NCBI RefSeq assembly: GCF_018642165.1
Contig: NZ_JAHHZM010000002.1
Coordinates: forward strand, 434,001-498,000
DNA: 64,000 nt
Direction of reading: 5' to 3'
Source of the DNA: Echinicola shivajiensis
GTDB lineage: Bacteria > Bacteroidota > Bacteroidia > Cytophagales > Cyclobacteriaceae
The notes under the pieces were generated by a model. It saw only the letters and a list, made by a program, of their open reading frames with translations. It ran no database searches and had not been told where the DNA came from. Within the stretch, counting starts at the first letter, position 1. Each line of letters opens with the position of its first letter. Both the position numbers and the translations under genes were made by a program. Of the stretch, positions 16,274-25,835 are shown piece after piece.

Positions 16274-17605
16274 ATGAGGATGAGTAAATACGTGTTTCTG
16301 TATTTAATCGCAGGAGCTTTATTATTTCCAGATGTTAGCTCAGGGCAGGGAGTCATGGGTAAAAGTGGTCAAGCTGCCCTTACATTGGAACAGTGCATTC
16401 AGTACGCCTTGGACAATGGGCCTGGTATGCAGCAGGCAATACTGGACGAGAGAATAGGTGGCCACGAAATAAAGTCAAGTTTATCGGGTTGGTATCCTCA
16501 AGTGTCCGCCAATGCTTCGGCTGCGAATAATATTAAATTGCAGCAACAGCCAATAGGAGGAGAGCTAATTACTTTTGGACAAAAGTATAATTCCGGTGTT
16601 TTACTTCAGGTCGATCAGCAGATCTTGAACAGGGATCAGATTTTTGCTGGCCGAACCTCCAAGTATATCAAGCAACAGTATGAATTGAATATAGAGCATG
16701 TAGAGATCGCTACGGTGGTAGATGTCAGTAAGGCCTATTACGATATTCTATTGACTTTTGAACAACTTAAAATACTGGATGAGAATCTTCTAAGACAGGA
16801 AAAACAGTATAAGGACGCCAAAAGTAGGTTTGAATCAGGTCTGGTAGATAAGACAGATTATCAACGAGCTGCGATAACACTTTCCAATATCAAGAGTGAC
16901 CAAAGGAGGGCACAGGAAAGTGTTAATGCTAAAAAGGCTTTCTTGAAGCAATTGATGGGGTATCCAACAGAACAGGATATCGCGCTAAGTTATGATTATG
17001 CCCAAATGGAGCTGGAAGCTTTAGCTGATACCAGTAGCATTTTAAAGCCAGAAGATAGGATAGAGTATAGGCAGATTCAAACGGAAGCGAATCTTGCACA
17101 ATTGAATACTGGATATCAAAAATGGGCTTATCTGCCCAATATTTCCGCAAGCTATAATTATAATTGGATCTATTTTAATAATTCAATTTCAGGCTTGTAC
17201 GCCCAGAGTTATCCGAAATCAGCGCTAGGGCTAACATTGGCATTCCCAATTTTTCAAGGAGGAAAGAGACATCAGGAAATCCGCATTGCAGAACTGCAGC
17301 AGGAGAAAATCAATATAGCCAAATATGATCTGGAAAAGCAGATCAATACAGAATACCAAGCGGCACTGGCCAAATATAAAAGTGATCTGTTCGAATGGAA
17401 AACAATTAAATCCAACATGGAATTGGCCGAGGAAGTATATGATATACTCAAACTGCAATATGATGAAGGTATAAAGGCCTACGTGGATTTGATCGTTGCT
17501 GAAACGGAACTCAGAACAGCTCAACTTAACCATTATAACGCCATGTACAATTTGCTATCAAGCAAGATAGACCTTGACAGGGCATTAGGAAATATAGAGA
17601 TATAA
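16274..17605 (+). CDS. TolC-family outer-membrane efflux protein
   Basis: 443 residues with a signal peptide (1-25, MRMSKYVFLYLIAG...SSGQ). The two halves each show the long alpha-helical hairpin and beta-strand pairs of TolC-type proteins (SLSGWYPQVSANASAANN in the first, KWAYLPNISASYNYNW in the second). It forms the outer-membrane exit duct for the adaptor and RND pump encoded 5 and 1166 bases downstream. A second start at MSKYVF (residue 3) is equally possible. Confidence 0.93.
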   Translation: MRMSKYVFLYLIAGALLFPDVSSGQGVMGKSGQAALTLEQCIQYALDNGPGMQQAILDERIGGHEIKSSLSGWYPQVSANASAANNIKLQQQPIGGELITFGQKYNSGVLLQVDQQILNRDQIFAGRTSKYIKQQYELNIEHVEIATVVDVSKAYYDILLTFEQLKILDENLLRQEKQYKDAKSRFESGLVDKTDYQRAAITLSNIKSDQRRAQESVNAKKAFLKQLMGYPTEQDIALSYDYAQMELEALADTSSILKPEDRIEYRQIQTEANLAQLNTGYQKWAYLPNISASYNYNWIYFNNSISGLYAQSYPKSALGLTLAFPIFQGGKRHQEIRIAELQQEKINIAKYDLEKQINTEYQAALAKYKSDLFEWKTIKSNMELAEEVYDILKLQYDEGIKAYVDLIVAETELRTAQLNHYNAMYNLLSSKIDLDRALGNIEI

Positions 17606-17609
17606 AACA

Positions 17610-18749
17610 ATGACAATAACTAAGCAGGAAATGAAACAGTTTTTATGGATAATTTTTAGCGCTGCAATGGCAGGAGCAATAAGTTCTTGCGGGTCAGAGG
17701 CAACTACACAGTCAAATCAACCCTCAGCAGTTGCTGTAAAAGCAGCAAAAGTTAAAAGTGAGCATGTAACTGGCCTTGACGAGTATCCAGGTACTGTTGT
17801 GCCTTTGAATGAAATTCAAATCAGGCCTCAAGTAAGTGGATATATTACAAAGATTTTTGTGAAGGATGGTCAGCAGGTCACCAAAGGACAAGCATTGTAT
17901 GAAATAGATAGAAGCAAGTACCAGGCAGCTTATGAGCAAGCAAAAGCCAATTTGAAGAGTGCCAATGCCCATCTTGAGCGTGTGAAAAAAGACTTGGAAA
18001 GGTATAAGGTTTTAGACCAAAAAGAGGCAATTGCGAAACAGCAATTAGATTATGCGGAAACTGATATTCTGACTGCCGAATCACAGGTAGCATCTGCTGA
18101 AGCACAGGTGAAGAGCACGGAAACAGATTATAATTATTCTGTTATCAGGGCTCCTTTTTCTGGGACCATTGGGATTTCCCAAGTGCGTCTAGGGGCTCAG
18201 GTTAGTCCAGGGCAAACCTTATTGAATTCACTTTCTTCAGATGATCCGGTTTTGGTTGATTTTGTGATCAATGAAAAGGATATCAGAAGATTTACTAAAA
18301 TGATGAAGTCTGAAAATCTTGCAGATTCTGCTTTCACTATCAAATTCGGGAAAAATGATGTTTATCCCTATCCAGGAAAGCTCACGACCATCGATAGGGC
18401 TGTGGGCAGACAATCAGGAACAATCAATTTACGCGTGGAATTTCCTAATCCGGAAAAGGAATTGATAGCAGGGATGACCATTAATCTTCAAGTGTTGAAT
18501 CAGGATATTGGTGAACAGATTACCATTCCTTTTAAGGCTGTTACTGAGCAAATGGGAGAGTACTTTGTATATGTCATTGATGAAGAAAGTACTGTTCATC
18601 AGCAAAATGTATTGTTAGGTACAAAATTCGGGGCAGATATTGTCATTAGAGAGGGTGTCAAACCTGGACAACAAATAGTGGTGGAAGGAATTCAAAAGTT
18701 GCGTGAAGGGGCAAAAGTAAGAATAGAAGCTGGCCAAGCAAGCAAATAA
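17610..18749 (+). CDS. RND efflux periplasmic adaptor (membrane fusion protein), lipoprotein
   Basis: 379 residues. The N-terminus ends in a lipobox-like ISSC (Cys27), so it is probably a lipoprotein anchored in the inner membrane. Next come the lipoyl/barrel-sandwich part (GTVVPLNEIQIRPQVSGYITKIFVKDGQQVTKGQ), a helical hairpin (about 100-160), and beta-barrel domains. It links the pump at 18771-21929 to the TolC protein. The first ATG is 17610; MKQFLW at 17631 is an alternative start. Confidence 0.94.
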   Translation: MTITKQEMKQFLWIIFSAAMAGAISSCGSEATTQSNQPSAVAVKAAKVKSEHVTGLDEYPGTVVPLNEIQIRPQVSGYITKIFVKDGQQVTKGQALYEIDRSKYQAAYEQAKANLKSANAHLERVKKDLERYKVLDQKEAIAKQQLDYAETDILTAESQVASAEAQVKSTETDYNYSVIRAPFSGTIGISQVRLGAQVSPGQTLLNSLSSDDPVLVDFVINEKDIRRFTKMMKSENLADSAFTIKFGKNDVYPYPGKLTTIDRAVGRQSGTINLRVEFPNPEKELIAGMTINLQVLNQDIGEQITIPFKAVTEQMGEYFVYVIDEESTVHQQNVLLGTKFGADIVIREGVKPGQQIVVEGIQKLREGAKVRIEAGQASK

Positions 18750-18770
18750 ACGCTTAAAGCAGAAAATTTT

Positions 18771-21700
18771 ATGATATCAGAAGTTTTTATTAAACGCCCG
18801 GTGATGGCGATGGTGATCTCTATAGTCATTTTGTTAGTGGGAGCCATAGCTATCGTAAATCTACCGGTGACACAGTATCCTGATATTACCCCACCGGTAG
18901 TGTCAGTATCAGCAAATTATACAGGGGCAGATGCCCAGACAGTTGAGCAAACAGTGGCCACGCCTATTGAAACCCAAATCAATGGTACACCTGGTATGGC
19001 CTATATCAGCAGTAATAATACCAGTACTGGTCAGATGAACATGAACGTTACCTTTGATGTAGGTACTGATATTGATATTGCCACGCTGGATGTGCAGAAC
19101 AGGGTGAGCATTGCAGAACCCACGTTACCTGAAGCAGTAAAACGCCTTGGCGTGGTCGTGAGAAAGCGAAATCCAAGTATCATGATGGTGATCAGTATGT
19201 ATTCTCCAAATGGTACACATGATACCAAGTTCCTTTCCAACTATACGAATATATTTATTAAGGATGCCCTTTTGAGGGTAAAAGGAGTAGGGGATATCCG
19301 TGCCATTGGGCAGGATTTCAGTATGCGTGTTTGGCTAAAGCCTGATAAGTTGGCGCAATATAATATTTCTTCGAAGGAAGTTTCTGCAGCCATACAGGAA
19401 CAAAATTTACAAGTAGCGGCAGGAACAGTTGGTGGGATGCCTCAAATAGAAACGCAAACATTTGAATATCCAATAACTGTAAATGGGAAGTTGGAAAGAA
19501 AAGAAGAGTTTGAGGATATAGTGGTGAGAACAAATCCTGAAGATGGAACTTTGGTTTATCTAAAGGATATTGCCAGAATTGAATTTGGCGAATTTGATTA
19601 TGGTAGGTTTTCATTGGTAAATGGGGAGCCTGCTGCGATTCTTTTGGTTTATCAAGCCCCAGGAAGTAATGCCATTGAAACTGCTGAAGGCATTTATAAT
19701 GCACTGGATGAAATGAAGGCTTCCTTTCCTGCTGATATGGATTATGTGGTGCCTTTTGAATCCGTTTCAGTGGTTCAGGTGTCCATTGACGAAGTGTTAC
19801 ATACTTTGGTAGAAGCCCTGATACTGGTCATCATTGTTGTATTCCTCTTCTTACAAAACTGGAGAGCAACCCTCATTCCGATATTGGCCATTCCGGTTTC
19901 TATTGTGGGAACTTTTGTGTTTTTCATTCCATTAGGCTTTACCGTGAACACCTTGACCATGTTCGGTTTTGTCTTGGCCATTGGTATTGTAGTGGATGAT
20001 GCCATTGTGGTGGTGGAAGCGGCACAGCATTATCTTGATACTCAGCGGATATCAGCTAAGGAAGCTACCATGAAGGCAATGAAGGATATTACTGCACCGG
20101 TAATTGCCATTGCATTGATCTTGGCGGCAGTATTTATTCCTGTTGGATTTATCCCTGGAATTGTGGGCAGGATGTACCAGCAGTTTGCCATTACGATTGC
20201 GATTTCAGTGTTGCTATCAGCATTTGTAGCATTGACCTTGACTCCTGCATTATGTAGTTTATTGCTTAAACCTTCAGAGATCAGCAAGGACTCCAAAGGT
20301 TTGAATAAGTTCTTTTACAGGTTTAATACTTGGTTTGAGAGGGTTACAGCGTCTTACGGGGCAGGAGTGAAGAAAAGCATCAAAGCTGCTCCATTGGTAC
20401 TTATCCTATTGGCTTGTCTCTATGCAGGTACTTTCGGACTTTTCCAATCAAAGCCAACAGGCTTTTTGCCTACTGAAGATGAGGGAAGGTTATTTGTTTC
20501 TCTGGAATTACCTGAGAGTTCATCAACTTCAAGGACTAGGGCCATTATGGAGCAGATGTCCGAGATGATTACCTCAACCGATGGGATTAAAAATGTAACG
20601 GGTATTGGCGGGCTGAATGCTATTAATTTCTCCTTTAAGTCCAATAGTGGTACTTTCTTTATCCAAATGGATCCATGGGAAGAAAGAAAAGATCCTTCGC
20701 AACAACTCTTTGGTTTGATCGGACAGCTGAACCAGAAGTTTTCAGCAATCCAAGAAGCCAATATAGTGGTGGTGCCGCCTCCTGCAATCCCAGGTTTGGG
20801 GCAAACTGGTGGGTTCAGTTTTATGTTGGAACAACGTGCCGGAGGGAATGTTAAAGAATTTGAACAAGTACTTGGTCAGTTTTTGGGAGCAGCTAACCAG
20901 AGACCTGAAATAGCTATGGCTTACAGTTTCTTTACTGCCAAAACGCCAGGTTATCATATCAACGTTGATAGGGAAAAGGCTAAGAAACTAGGTGTGGCAA
21001 TATCAGATGTTTTTTCAACCATGTCCACTTATATGGGAAGTTCATACATTAATGATTTTACCAGATATGGTCGTAATTTCCGGGTGGTGGCTCAGGCTGA
21101 TACTACTTACAGAATGGATATTGAGGATTTGGAACAATATTATGTGATGAACAGGAGGGGAGAATCTGTTCCGCTAGGAGCCTTGGTGGATTATGAGGTA
21201 GTTGAAAATGCATCAGTGATTAGTCACTATAACTTATTCAGGTCTACAGAAGTAAATGGTAATGCTGCACCAGGTTACAGTAGTGGACAGGCCTTGGCTG
21301 CATTAGAGGAAGTGGCTGAAGAAGTTCTACCTGCTGGATACGGTTATGATTTCTCAGGATTGAGTAGGGAGGAATTGTCATCAGGTAATACCACCATATT
21401 GATCTTTGCATTGTCTATTATTTTAGTATCTCTACTCTTGGCAGCCTTGTATGAAAGTTGGTCAGTACCATTTTCTATATTATTGGCACTTCCATTAGGG
21501 GCTTTTGGAGCAATATTGGCGCTTACTTTCTTGCCAAAGCTGGATAATAATGTTTACGCGCAGATTGGTTTAGTGACTTTGATTGGACTGGCAGCTAAAA
21601 ATGCTATTTTGATCGTGGAGTTTGCAAAAGAACGGGTAGACATGGGGATGCCTTTATTGCCGGCCACCATTGAGGCTGTCAAGCTAAGGTTACGTCCTAT

Positions 21701-21929
21701 TGTGATGACTTCTCTGGCCTTTATTTTAGGGGTGGTGCCTTTGGCCCTTTCAAATGGTGCTGGGGCTGTTGCTAGGCAGACTATAGGTTGGACAGTTATC
21801 GGGGGAATGTTGGCCGCTACCTTTTTGGCTATTTTTGTGGTACCTGTATTATATGTGGTGATTACGAAAATTGCATATGGAAAGAAAACCTTGAAGTCAT
21901 TGGAAAAAAGGGAAGCCGTAAAAGTATAA
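18771..21929 (+). CDS. RND multidrug efflux transporter, HAE1/AcrB type
   Basis: 1052 residues, full length. The N-terminus FIKRPVMAMVISIVILLVGAIAIVNLPV, the periplasmic PN1 start YPDITPPVVSVSA, and the TM4 segment GIVVDDAIVVVEA with the paired Asp residues needed for proton relay are all present, as is the second-half GLAAKNAILIVEFA. Proton-driven export of hydrophobic toxic compounds is the family role. Its operon is TetR, TolC, adaptor, pump, closed by a terminator at 21951-21994. Confidence 0.96.
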   Translation: MISEVFIKRPVMAMVISIVILLVGAIAIVNLPVTQYPDITPPVVSVSANYTGADAQTVEQTVATPIETQINGTPGMAYISSNNTSTGQMNMNVTFDVGTDIDIATLDVQNRVSIAEPTLPEAVKRLGVVVRKRNPSIMMVISMYSPNGTHDTKFLSNYTNIFIKDALLRVKGVGDIRAIGQDFSMRVWLKPDKLAQYNISSKEVSAAIQEQNLQVAAGTVGGMPQIETQTFEYPITVNGKLERKEEFEDIVVRTNPEDGTLVYLKDIARIEFGEFDYGRFSLVNGEPAAILLVYQAPGSNAIETAEGIYNALDEMKASFPADMDYVVPFESVSVVQVSIDEVLHTLVEALILVIIVVFLFLQNWRATLIPILAIPVSIVGTFVFFIPLGFTVNTLTMFGFVLAIGIVVDDAIVVVEAAQHYLDTQRISAKEATMKAMKDITAPVIAIALILAAVFIPVGFIPGIVGRMYQQFAITIAISVLLSAFVALTLTPALCSLLLKPSEISKDSKGLNKFFYRFNTWFERVTASYGAGVKKSIKAAPLVLILLACLYAGTFGLFQSKPTGFLPTEDEGRLFVSLELPESSSTSRTRAIMEQMSEMITSTDGIKNVTGIGGLNAINFSFKSNSGTFFIQMDPWEERKDPSQQLFGLIGQLNQKFSAIQEANIVVVPPPAIPGLGQTGGFSFMLEQRAGGNVKEFEQVLGQFLGAANQRPEIAMAYSFFTAKTPGYHINVDREKAKKLGVAISDVFSTMSTYMGSSYINDFTRYGRNFRVVAQADTTYRMDIEDLEQYYVMNRRGESVPLGALVDYEVVENASVISHYNLFRSTEVNGNAAPGYSSGQALAALEEVAEEVLPAGYGYDFSGLSREELSSGNTTILIFALSIILVSLLLAALYESWSVPFSILLALPLGAFGAILALTFLPKLDNNVYAQIGLVTLIGLAAKNAILIVEFAKERVDMGMPLLPATIEAVKLRLRPIVMTSLAFILGVVPLALSNGAGAVARQTIGWTVIGGMLAATFLAIFVVPVLYVVITKIAYGKKTLKSLEKREAVKV

Positions 21930-21950
21930 AAACACTAAATTTTTAAATAT

Positions 21951-21998
21951 AAATTAGCCTAAGGATCGGGGATCTTTAGGCTAATTTTTATATTTTTA
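21951..21998 (+). terminator. Intrinsic terminator of the efflux operon
   Basis: AAATTAGCCTAA (21951-21962) and TTAGGCTAATTT (21976-21987) pair perfectly, with further GATC pairing inside, followed by a T-rich run. Confidence 0.88.
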
Positions 21999-22241
21999 AT
22001 AAAAAAAATGATTTTTGAATACATAAATATGCATATTATTTTATATCTTTATTCAAGATTGAAATAAAGAAAGCCATATTAACAAATAGCAGATCGTTTT
22101 TGCTTTAACTCTGAAATAACAATTGGAAGATTCTGGAATAGATTTATCATTCCAGTATTTTTTATTTGAAAGGGGGACTTAAATGTGATGATAAAATAAG
22201 CGGCTGATAAAAAAAAATCTCCAAAGTCAAATAAAGAAATT
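21999..22241. other. Spacer before the LytTR gene
   Basis: AT-rich. Contains the 12-bp palindrome AATATGCATATT at 22026-22037. No convincing promoter; the gap between pump and LytTR gene is 312 bases including the terminator. Confidence 0.35.
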
Positions 22242-22658
22242 ATGGGGGAAATCATATCACATCATGGAATGGCAACAAATAAGAAACACTCAAAATTAGA
22301 GAAAAACCACTCCGATCACGACGAACTTTTGATAAAAGACGCGCTTTTCGTTCGTGATAAAGGTTGCCTAAGACGGGTAAAGTTTAAAAATATACTTTGG
22401 TTAAAAGGGGATGGGAATTATACCACTCTAGTGACCAAAGATAAGGTATATTCCCTCAGAAATATTCTGAAGGAATTTGAGGCTCTATTACCAGAAGATG
22501 AATTTGTGCGAATTCATAAATCTTATCTGGTTAGGTTAGACAAGATTACCACGATTTCACCAAAGGAAGTTACCATTGAAACCGAAAATGTACCTGTTGG
22601 TAGGACTTATTACCAAAAATTGATCCATGGAATCAATAAATTAGGTTCAGGTGCATAA
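22242..22658 (+). CDS. LytTR DNA-binding protein without a receiver domain
   Basis: 138 residues. After a charged, His-rich leader (1-35), residues about 36-132 form a LytTR domain: ILWLKGDGNYTTLVT, the helix LKEFEALLP and FVRIHKSYLVRLDKI are its hallmark strands. No response-receiver domain, and no histidine kinase gene nearby. Such stand-alone LytTR proteins may respond to a non-phosphorylation signal or be partners of membrane proteins. It ends 8 bases from the converging queA stop. A second start at MATNKKH (residue 10) is possible. Confidence 0.88.
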   Translation: MGEIISHHGMATNKKHSKLEKNHSDHDELLIKDALFVRDKGCLRRVKFKNILWLKGDGNYTTLVTKDKVYSLRNILKEFEALLPEDEFVRIHKSYLVRLDKITTISPKEVTIETENVPVGRTYYQKLIHGINKLGSGA

Positions 22659-22665
22659 TCTCATT

Positions 22666-23886
22666 TTAGCTTTTGTGATGCCATAATAAACTACTGTCAC
22701 CATAACTCAAGAACCTATAATCTTGAGACAGGGCTTCTTTGTAAATATTTTTCCAGCGATTTTTAGTGAAAGCAGCCACCAGTAGGATTAACGTAGATCC
22801 GGGCTGGTGGAAGTTGGTTAATAGACCATTACAAACTTTGAAACGGTATCCGGGCATAATGAATATTTCAGTGCTACCAGTAACTTCTTCTAAATTTTCA
22901 TTTTCCATATAGTCCAAAATAGCCTTAAGACTTTCTTTTAGGCTAGCTTTTTTGGGGTGGTTTTGATATGGGTAAAGCTTGGGGATCAGGAATAGTTTGT
23001 CCTCCTCGTTTAATAATTTTACGCCAAACCAATAAATACTTTCAAGGGATCTCATGGAGGTTGTACCTACTGCAATGATATTGCCTTCATGTTCCAAGAG
23101 GTTTTTAATGTTTTCTTTTCTAACAACCACCTGTTCACTGTGCATGGGGTGATCTGTTACATTTTCATCTTTGATAGGTTGAAATGTGCCTGCACCTACA
23201 TGCAGGGTTAAATATTCCTTTTTTATCCCTTTTTCAGAAAGTTGGTTTAAGATGTCGTCTGTAAAGTGAAGCCCAGCAGTTGGAGCAGCTACAGCTCCTT
23301 CTTTTTGGGAATAGACTGTTTGGTACCTAGGTTTGTCCTCGGATGTGGCTTTTCTGTTAAGATAAGGAGGTAAAGGGACTTCTCCAGAAGCCTCAACAAT
23401 AGCTGCAAAGGGAATATGTTCTTTGTCCCAAGAAATTTGGACATGTCCGGATGCTCTGTCGGACAAAGCAGCAGATACTTTTACTTCTTTATCATTGATA
23501 ATGGCTAGACCTTCAAGAACTTCATCATCTTTCCACTTTTTCAAATTACCAATCATGGCCTTCCAAGTAACTGGGCCTTCATGGATCATGACCTCGTTGA
23601 TGACTTGATTTGGAGCAATAGGTTGTAGCAGGAATATTTCAATTTTAGCACCTGAGGCTCTTTTAAAAATGAGTCTGGCAGGAATAACTTTCGTGTTATT
23701 GAATACCATAAGGGAATTGCTGGGAAGAAGTCCAGGGAGATCAAAAAAACGATGATGTTCAATTTCTCCCTCCTCAAAATGGAGTAGTTTGGAATGGTCC
23801 CTTTTTTCGAGTGGGAATTTGGCAATTCTCTCGTCAGGTAGTTCGTATTGGTAATCAGATAATTTGATTTCAGGCCTGCTTTCCAT
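22666..23886 (-). CDS. queA: S-adenosylmethionine:tRNA ribosyltransferase-isomerase (QueA)
   Basis: 406 residues from ATG 23886 (MESRPEIKLSDYQYELPDERIA). A longer frame to 23946 exists but adds a non-conserved hydrophobic stretch. Family segments seen are YELPDERIAKFPLEKRDHSKLL, FNNTKVIPARL, AAPTAGLHFTDD, LHVGAGTFQPIK and TNFHQPGSTLILLV. It transfers the ribosyl part of SAM to preQ1 at tRNA position 34, making epoxyqueuosine. A YhhQ-type queuosine-precursor transporter is encoded at 40655-41458. Confidence 0.96.
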   Translation of the reverse strand: MESRPEIKLSDYQYELPDERIAKFPLEKRDHSKLLHFEEGEIEHHRFFDLPGLLPSNSLMVFNNTKVIPARLIFKRASGAKIEIFLLQPIAPNQVINEVMIHEGPVTWKAMIGNLKKWKDDEVLEGLAIINDKEVKVSAALSDRASGHVQISWDKEHIPFAAIVEASGEVPLPPYLNRKATSEDKPRYQTVYSQKEGAVAAPTAGLHFTDDILNQLSEKGIKKEYLTLHVGAGTFQPIKDENVTDHPMHSEQVVVRKENIKNLLEHEGNIIAVGTTSMRSLESIYWFGVKLLNEEDKLFLIPKLYPYQNHPKKASLKESLKAILDYMENENLEEVTGSTEIFIMPGYRFKVCNGLLTNFHQPGSTLILLVAAFTKNRWKNIYKEALSQDYRFLSYGDSSLLWHHKS

Positions 23887-23952
23887 AGGGAAAATAATAT
23901 CAGTAGTTAGTATTCTTAATAAAGAACAAGGTAGAAATTTGTACAATTCCTT

Positions 23953-23960
23953 TAGTTTTG
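23953..23960 (+). promoter_or_regulatory. Possible -7 box for menC
   Basis: TAGTTTTG fits TAnnTTTG, 51 bases upstream of the menC start. No -33 TTG at proper spacing was found. Confidence 0.35.
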
Positions 23961-23973
23961 CCCTTTAGGAGTG

Positions 23974-23981
23974 CAAATATA
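23974..23981 (-). promoter_or_regulatory. Possible -7 box for queA
   Basis: TATATTTG on the minus strand fits TAnnTTTG; a start would lie near 23967, giving a leader of about 80 bases. It faces the menC box, so the two promoters would be divergent and overlapping. Confidence 0.35.
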
Positions 23982-24010
23982 ATTGTTTAGAAATAGGAGA
24001 AGAAATAATC

Positions 24011-25099
24011 ATGTCAAATACACTTAGGTTGGATGCTGCTTATAAAAAGCACCAATTGGATTTTCGTTTTGAAGCAGGGACTTCTAGGGGAGTACTCAAA
24101 AGAAAGGAAACTTATTTTGTTAGTGTGAGCAAAGCTGGAGAGCATGAGCAAAAGGGTTGGGGAGAAGCAGGGCCATTGCCTAAATTGAGTATTGATGATA
24201 TTTCCAATTTTGAGGCGTTTTTATCCAATTATATTGAAGCATTGAAGGAAAACGACGTGCCTTGGTCTCAAGAAGGGATTCTTGATTTTTGCAAAAGTTT
24301 TATCTCTGATGAACATCCAAGTATCCGTTTTGCATTTGAGACAGCTATGCTTGATTTACTCAATGGAGCAAAGAAGAAAATACTTGAGAATCCTTTTTAC
24401 TCCGAAAATAGAGCGATTGATATTAATGGCTTGATTTGGATGGGGAATGTTGACTTTATGTTAAGGCAAATTGAAGAAAAACTTAAGGCTGGTTTTTCAT
24501 GCATAAAAATGAAAATAGGCGCAATAGATTTCGATCAGGAATTAGCGTTGTTGGCCCATATTCGGAAAAATTTCAGTGCGGATGAGATCGTTCTAAGAGT
24601 GGATGCCAATGGCGCATTTAGCCCTGAAGAGGCCTTGGCTAAGCTGGATCTTTTGGCGAAGTTTGATTTGCATAGTATTGAGCAACCCATTAAGGCTGGT
24701 CAAATAGATACGATGGCTTTACTCTGTGAACAAAGCCCATTGGATATAGCGCTAGATGAAGAGTTGATTGGTGTGAATAAGATAAGCGATAGGAAAAAGC
24801 TGTTGGAGCAAATAAAACCACCATTCATTATTTTAAAACCTACTTTAGTTGGAGGTATTAAAGATACCCAAGAATGGATCAATTTGGCTGATCAATTAGG
24901 GATTCAATGGTGGATGACTTCAGCTCTTGAAAGTAATATTGGTTTGAACGCTATAAGCCAGTTGACTTCCAGTTATAATACCGTATTGCCACAGGGACTT
25001 GGAACCGGGCAGCTATATCATAATAATATTCCCTCGCCATTGGAGGTTAAGGAAGGGAAAATATTCTATACTTCAAGTATAGCTTGGGGAAAGGTATAA
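24011..25099 (+). CDS. menC: o-Succinylbenzoate synthase (MenC), enolase superfamily
   Basis: 362 residues. The enolase-superfamily active site is complete: K166 and K168 (IKMKIG), metal ligands D198 (VDANG), E224 (SIEQP) and D249 (ALDEE), and K276 (ILKPTLVGG). The GWGEAGPLPKLS opening and C-terminal LESNIGLNAISQL and GLGTGQLY segments match OSBS of Bacteroidota. It dehydrates SHCHC to o-succinylbenzoate in menaquinone synthesis. Related dipeptide epimerases share the residues, but these segments favour OSBS. No other men gene lies in the window. Confidence 0.88.
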   Translation: MSNTLRLDAAYKKHQLDFRFEAGTSRGVLKRKETYFVSVSKAGEHEQKGWGEAGPLPKLSIDDISNFEAFLSNYIEALKENDVPWSQEGILDFCKSFISDEHPSIRFAFETAMLDLLNGAKKKILENPFYSENRAIDINGLIWMGNVDFMLRQIEEKLKAGFSCIKMKIGAIDFDQELALLAHIRKNFSADEIVLRVDANGAFSPEEALAKLDLLAKFDLHSIEQPIKAGQIDTMALLCEQSPLDIALDEELIGVNKISDRKKLLEQIKPPFIILKPTLVGGIKDTQEWINLADQLGIQWWMTSALESNIGLNAISQLTSSYNTVLPQGLGTGQLYHNNIPSPLEVKEGKIFYTSSIAWGKV

Positions 25100-25128
25100 A
25101 AAAAAAGCTGCTAATTAGAAGCAGCTTT
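25098..25128 (-). terminator. Intrinsic terminator of the cold-shock gene
   Basis: AAAGCTGCT (25104-25112) pairs with AGCAGCTTT (25120-25128). The run of A residues 25098-25106 gives the T-tract on the minus strand. It starts right at the menC stop and may also serve that gene weakly. Confidence 0.8.
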
Positions 25129-25157
25129 CGGTAATGTCATTAAATGTTATATATATC

Positions 25158-25349
25158 TTATGATAATTTTACATTCACTGCATTAAGACCTTTTCTTCCT
25201 TCTTTAAGGTCGAAAGTAACGTCGTCATCTTCTTTGATTTCGTCTACTAATCCAGAGATATGAACGAAATACTCTTTAGAAGACTCATCGTCAATGATAA
25301 AGCCGAATCCTTTAGATTCATTAAAAAATTTAACTTTTCCTGTGTTCAT
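25158..25349 (-). CDS. Cold-shock protein, CspA family
   Basis: 63 residues, one S1-like cold-shock domain. RNP1 is KGFGFI (13-18) and RNP2 YFVHI (27-31), with the usual KVKFFNESKG opening. It binds single-stranded RNA and DNA and melts secondary structure. Single gene with promoter candidate at 25388-25395 and its own terminator. The leader of about 32 bases is short for a cold-induced thermosensor leader. Confidence 0.97.
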   Translation of the reverse strand: MNTGKVKFFNESKGFGFIIDDESSKEYFVHISGLVDEIKEDDDVTFDLKEGRKGLNAVNVKLS

Positions 25350-25387
25350 GATAATAATAATAAATGATAATATTAATTGATTTGTTC

Positions 25388-25395
25388 CAAAGGTA
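25388..25395 (-). promoter_or_regulatory. -7 box of the cold-shock gene
   Basis: TACCTTTG on the minus strand, identical to the cobalamin-operon -7 box, 39 bases upstream of the ATG. The -33 element is not clear. Confidence 0.5.
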
Positions 25396-25773
25396 ACGAT
25401 ACTTTTGACATTATATACATGCAGCTAAATTTTTTTTTTGCTTTTTGGAAAATATTTAATATTTAGAACATGCGGATAATGTTTGGGTAAAAGCAATTTT
25501 TATTTTTAAAAACATTGATAGGTGTATGTTTTGTTCTGATTTTTTGAAGCGATTCTATAAATGAAAAAGCTGGATTGGTTTGGTTCAAGTTATTATTGGG
25601 TGATGTTTTGTTAAGTTTTGTTAAAAAATCTACAAAGTGTTTTTTTTGTTATTTGCTCGGAATCAGTTGTTTATGTCTACTTCGTTTAGCTTGGGAATTG
25701 GACTTATTTAAGAAGGTTATTCCATGACGTGCCGGATATTTCCTTCAGAAAGACTAGAAGTGTTTATACAATA
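25396..25773. other. Spacer between cold-shock gene and lactonase
   Basis: AT-rich, with poly-T and poly-A runs (25432-25440). No ORF, and no hairpin other than the lactonase terminator at 25774-25812. Confidence 0.4.
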
Positions 25774-25818
25774 AAGGGATGAATTACTATCACTTTTAGC
25801 AATTCATCCCTTAATATT
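25774..25818 (-). terminator. Intrinsic terminator of the lactonase gene
   Basis: AAGGGATGAATT and AATTCATCCCTT pair over 12 bp with a 15-base loop. The minus strand continues TATTG, so the T-tract is weak, but the position after the stop at 25836 fits. Confidence 0.7.
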
Positions 25819-25835
25819 TTAGAGCAATCCCGGTA

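Noticed and set aside
23887-23946. N-terminal extension of QueA
   Set aside because: The added residues are hydrophobic and not part of the family; QueA begins at MESRPEIKLSDY.
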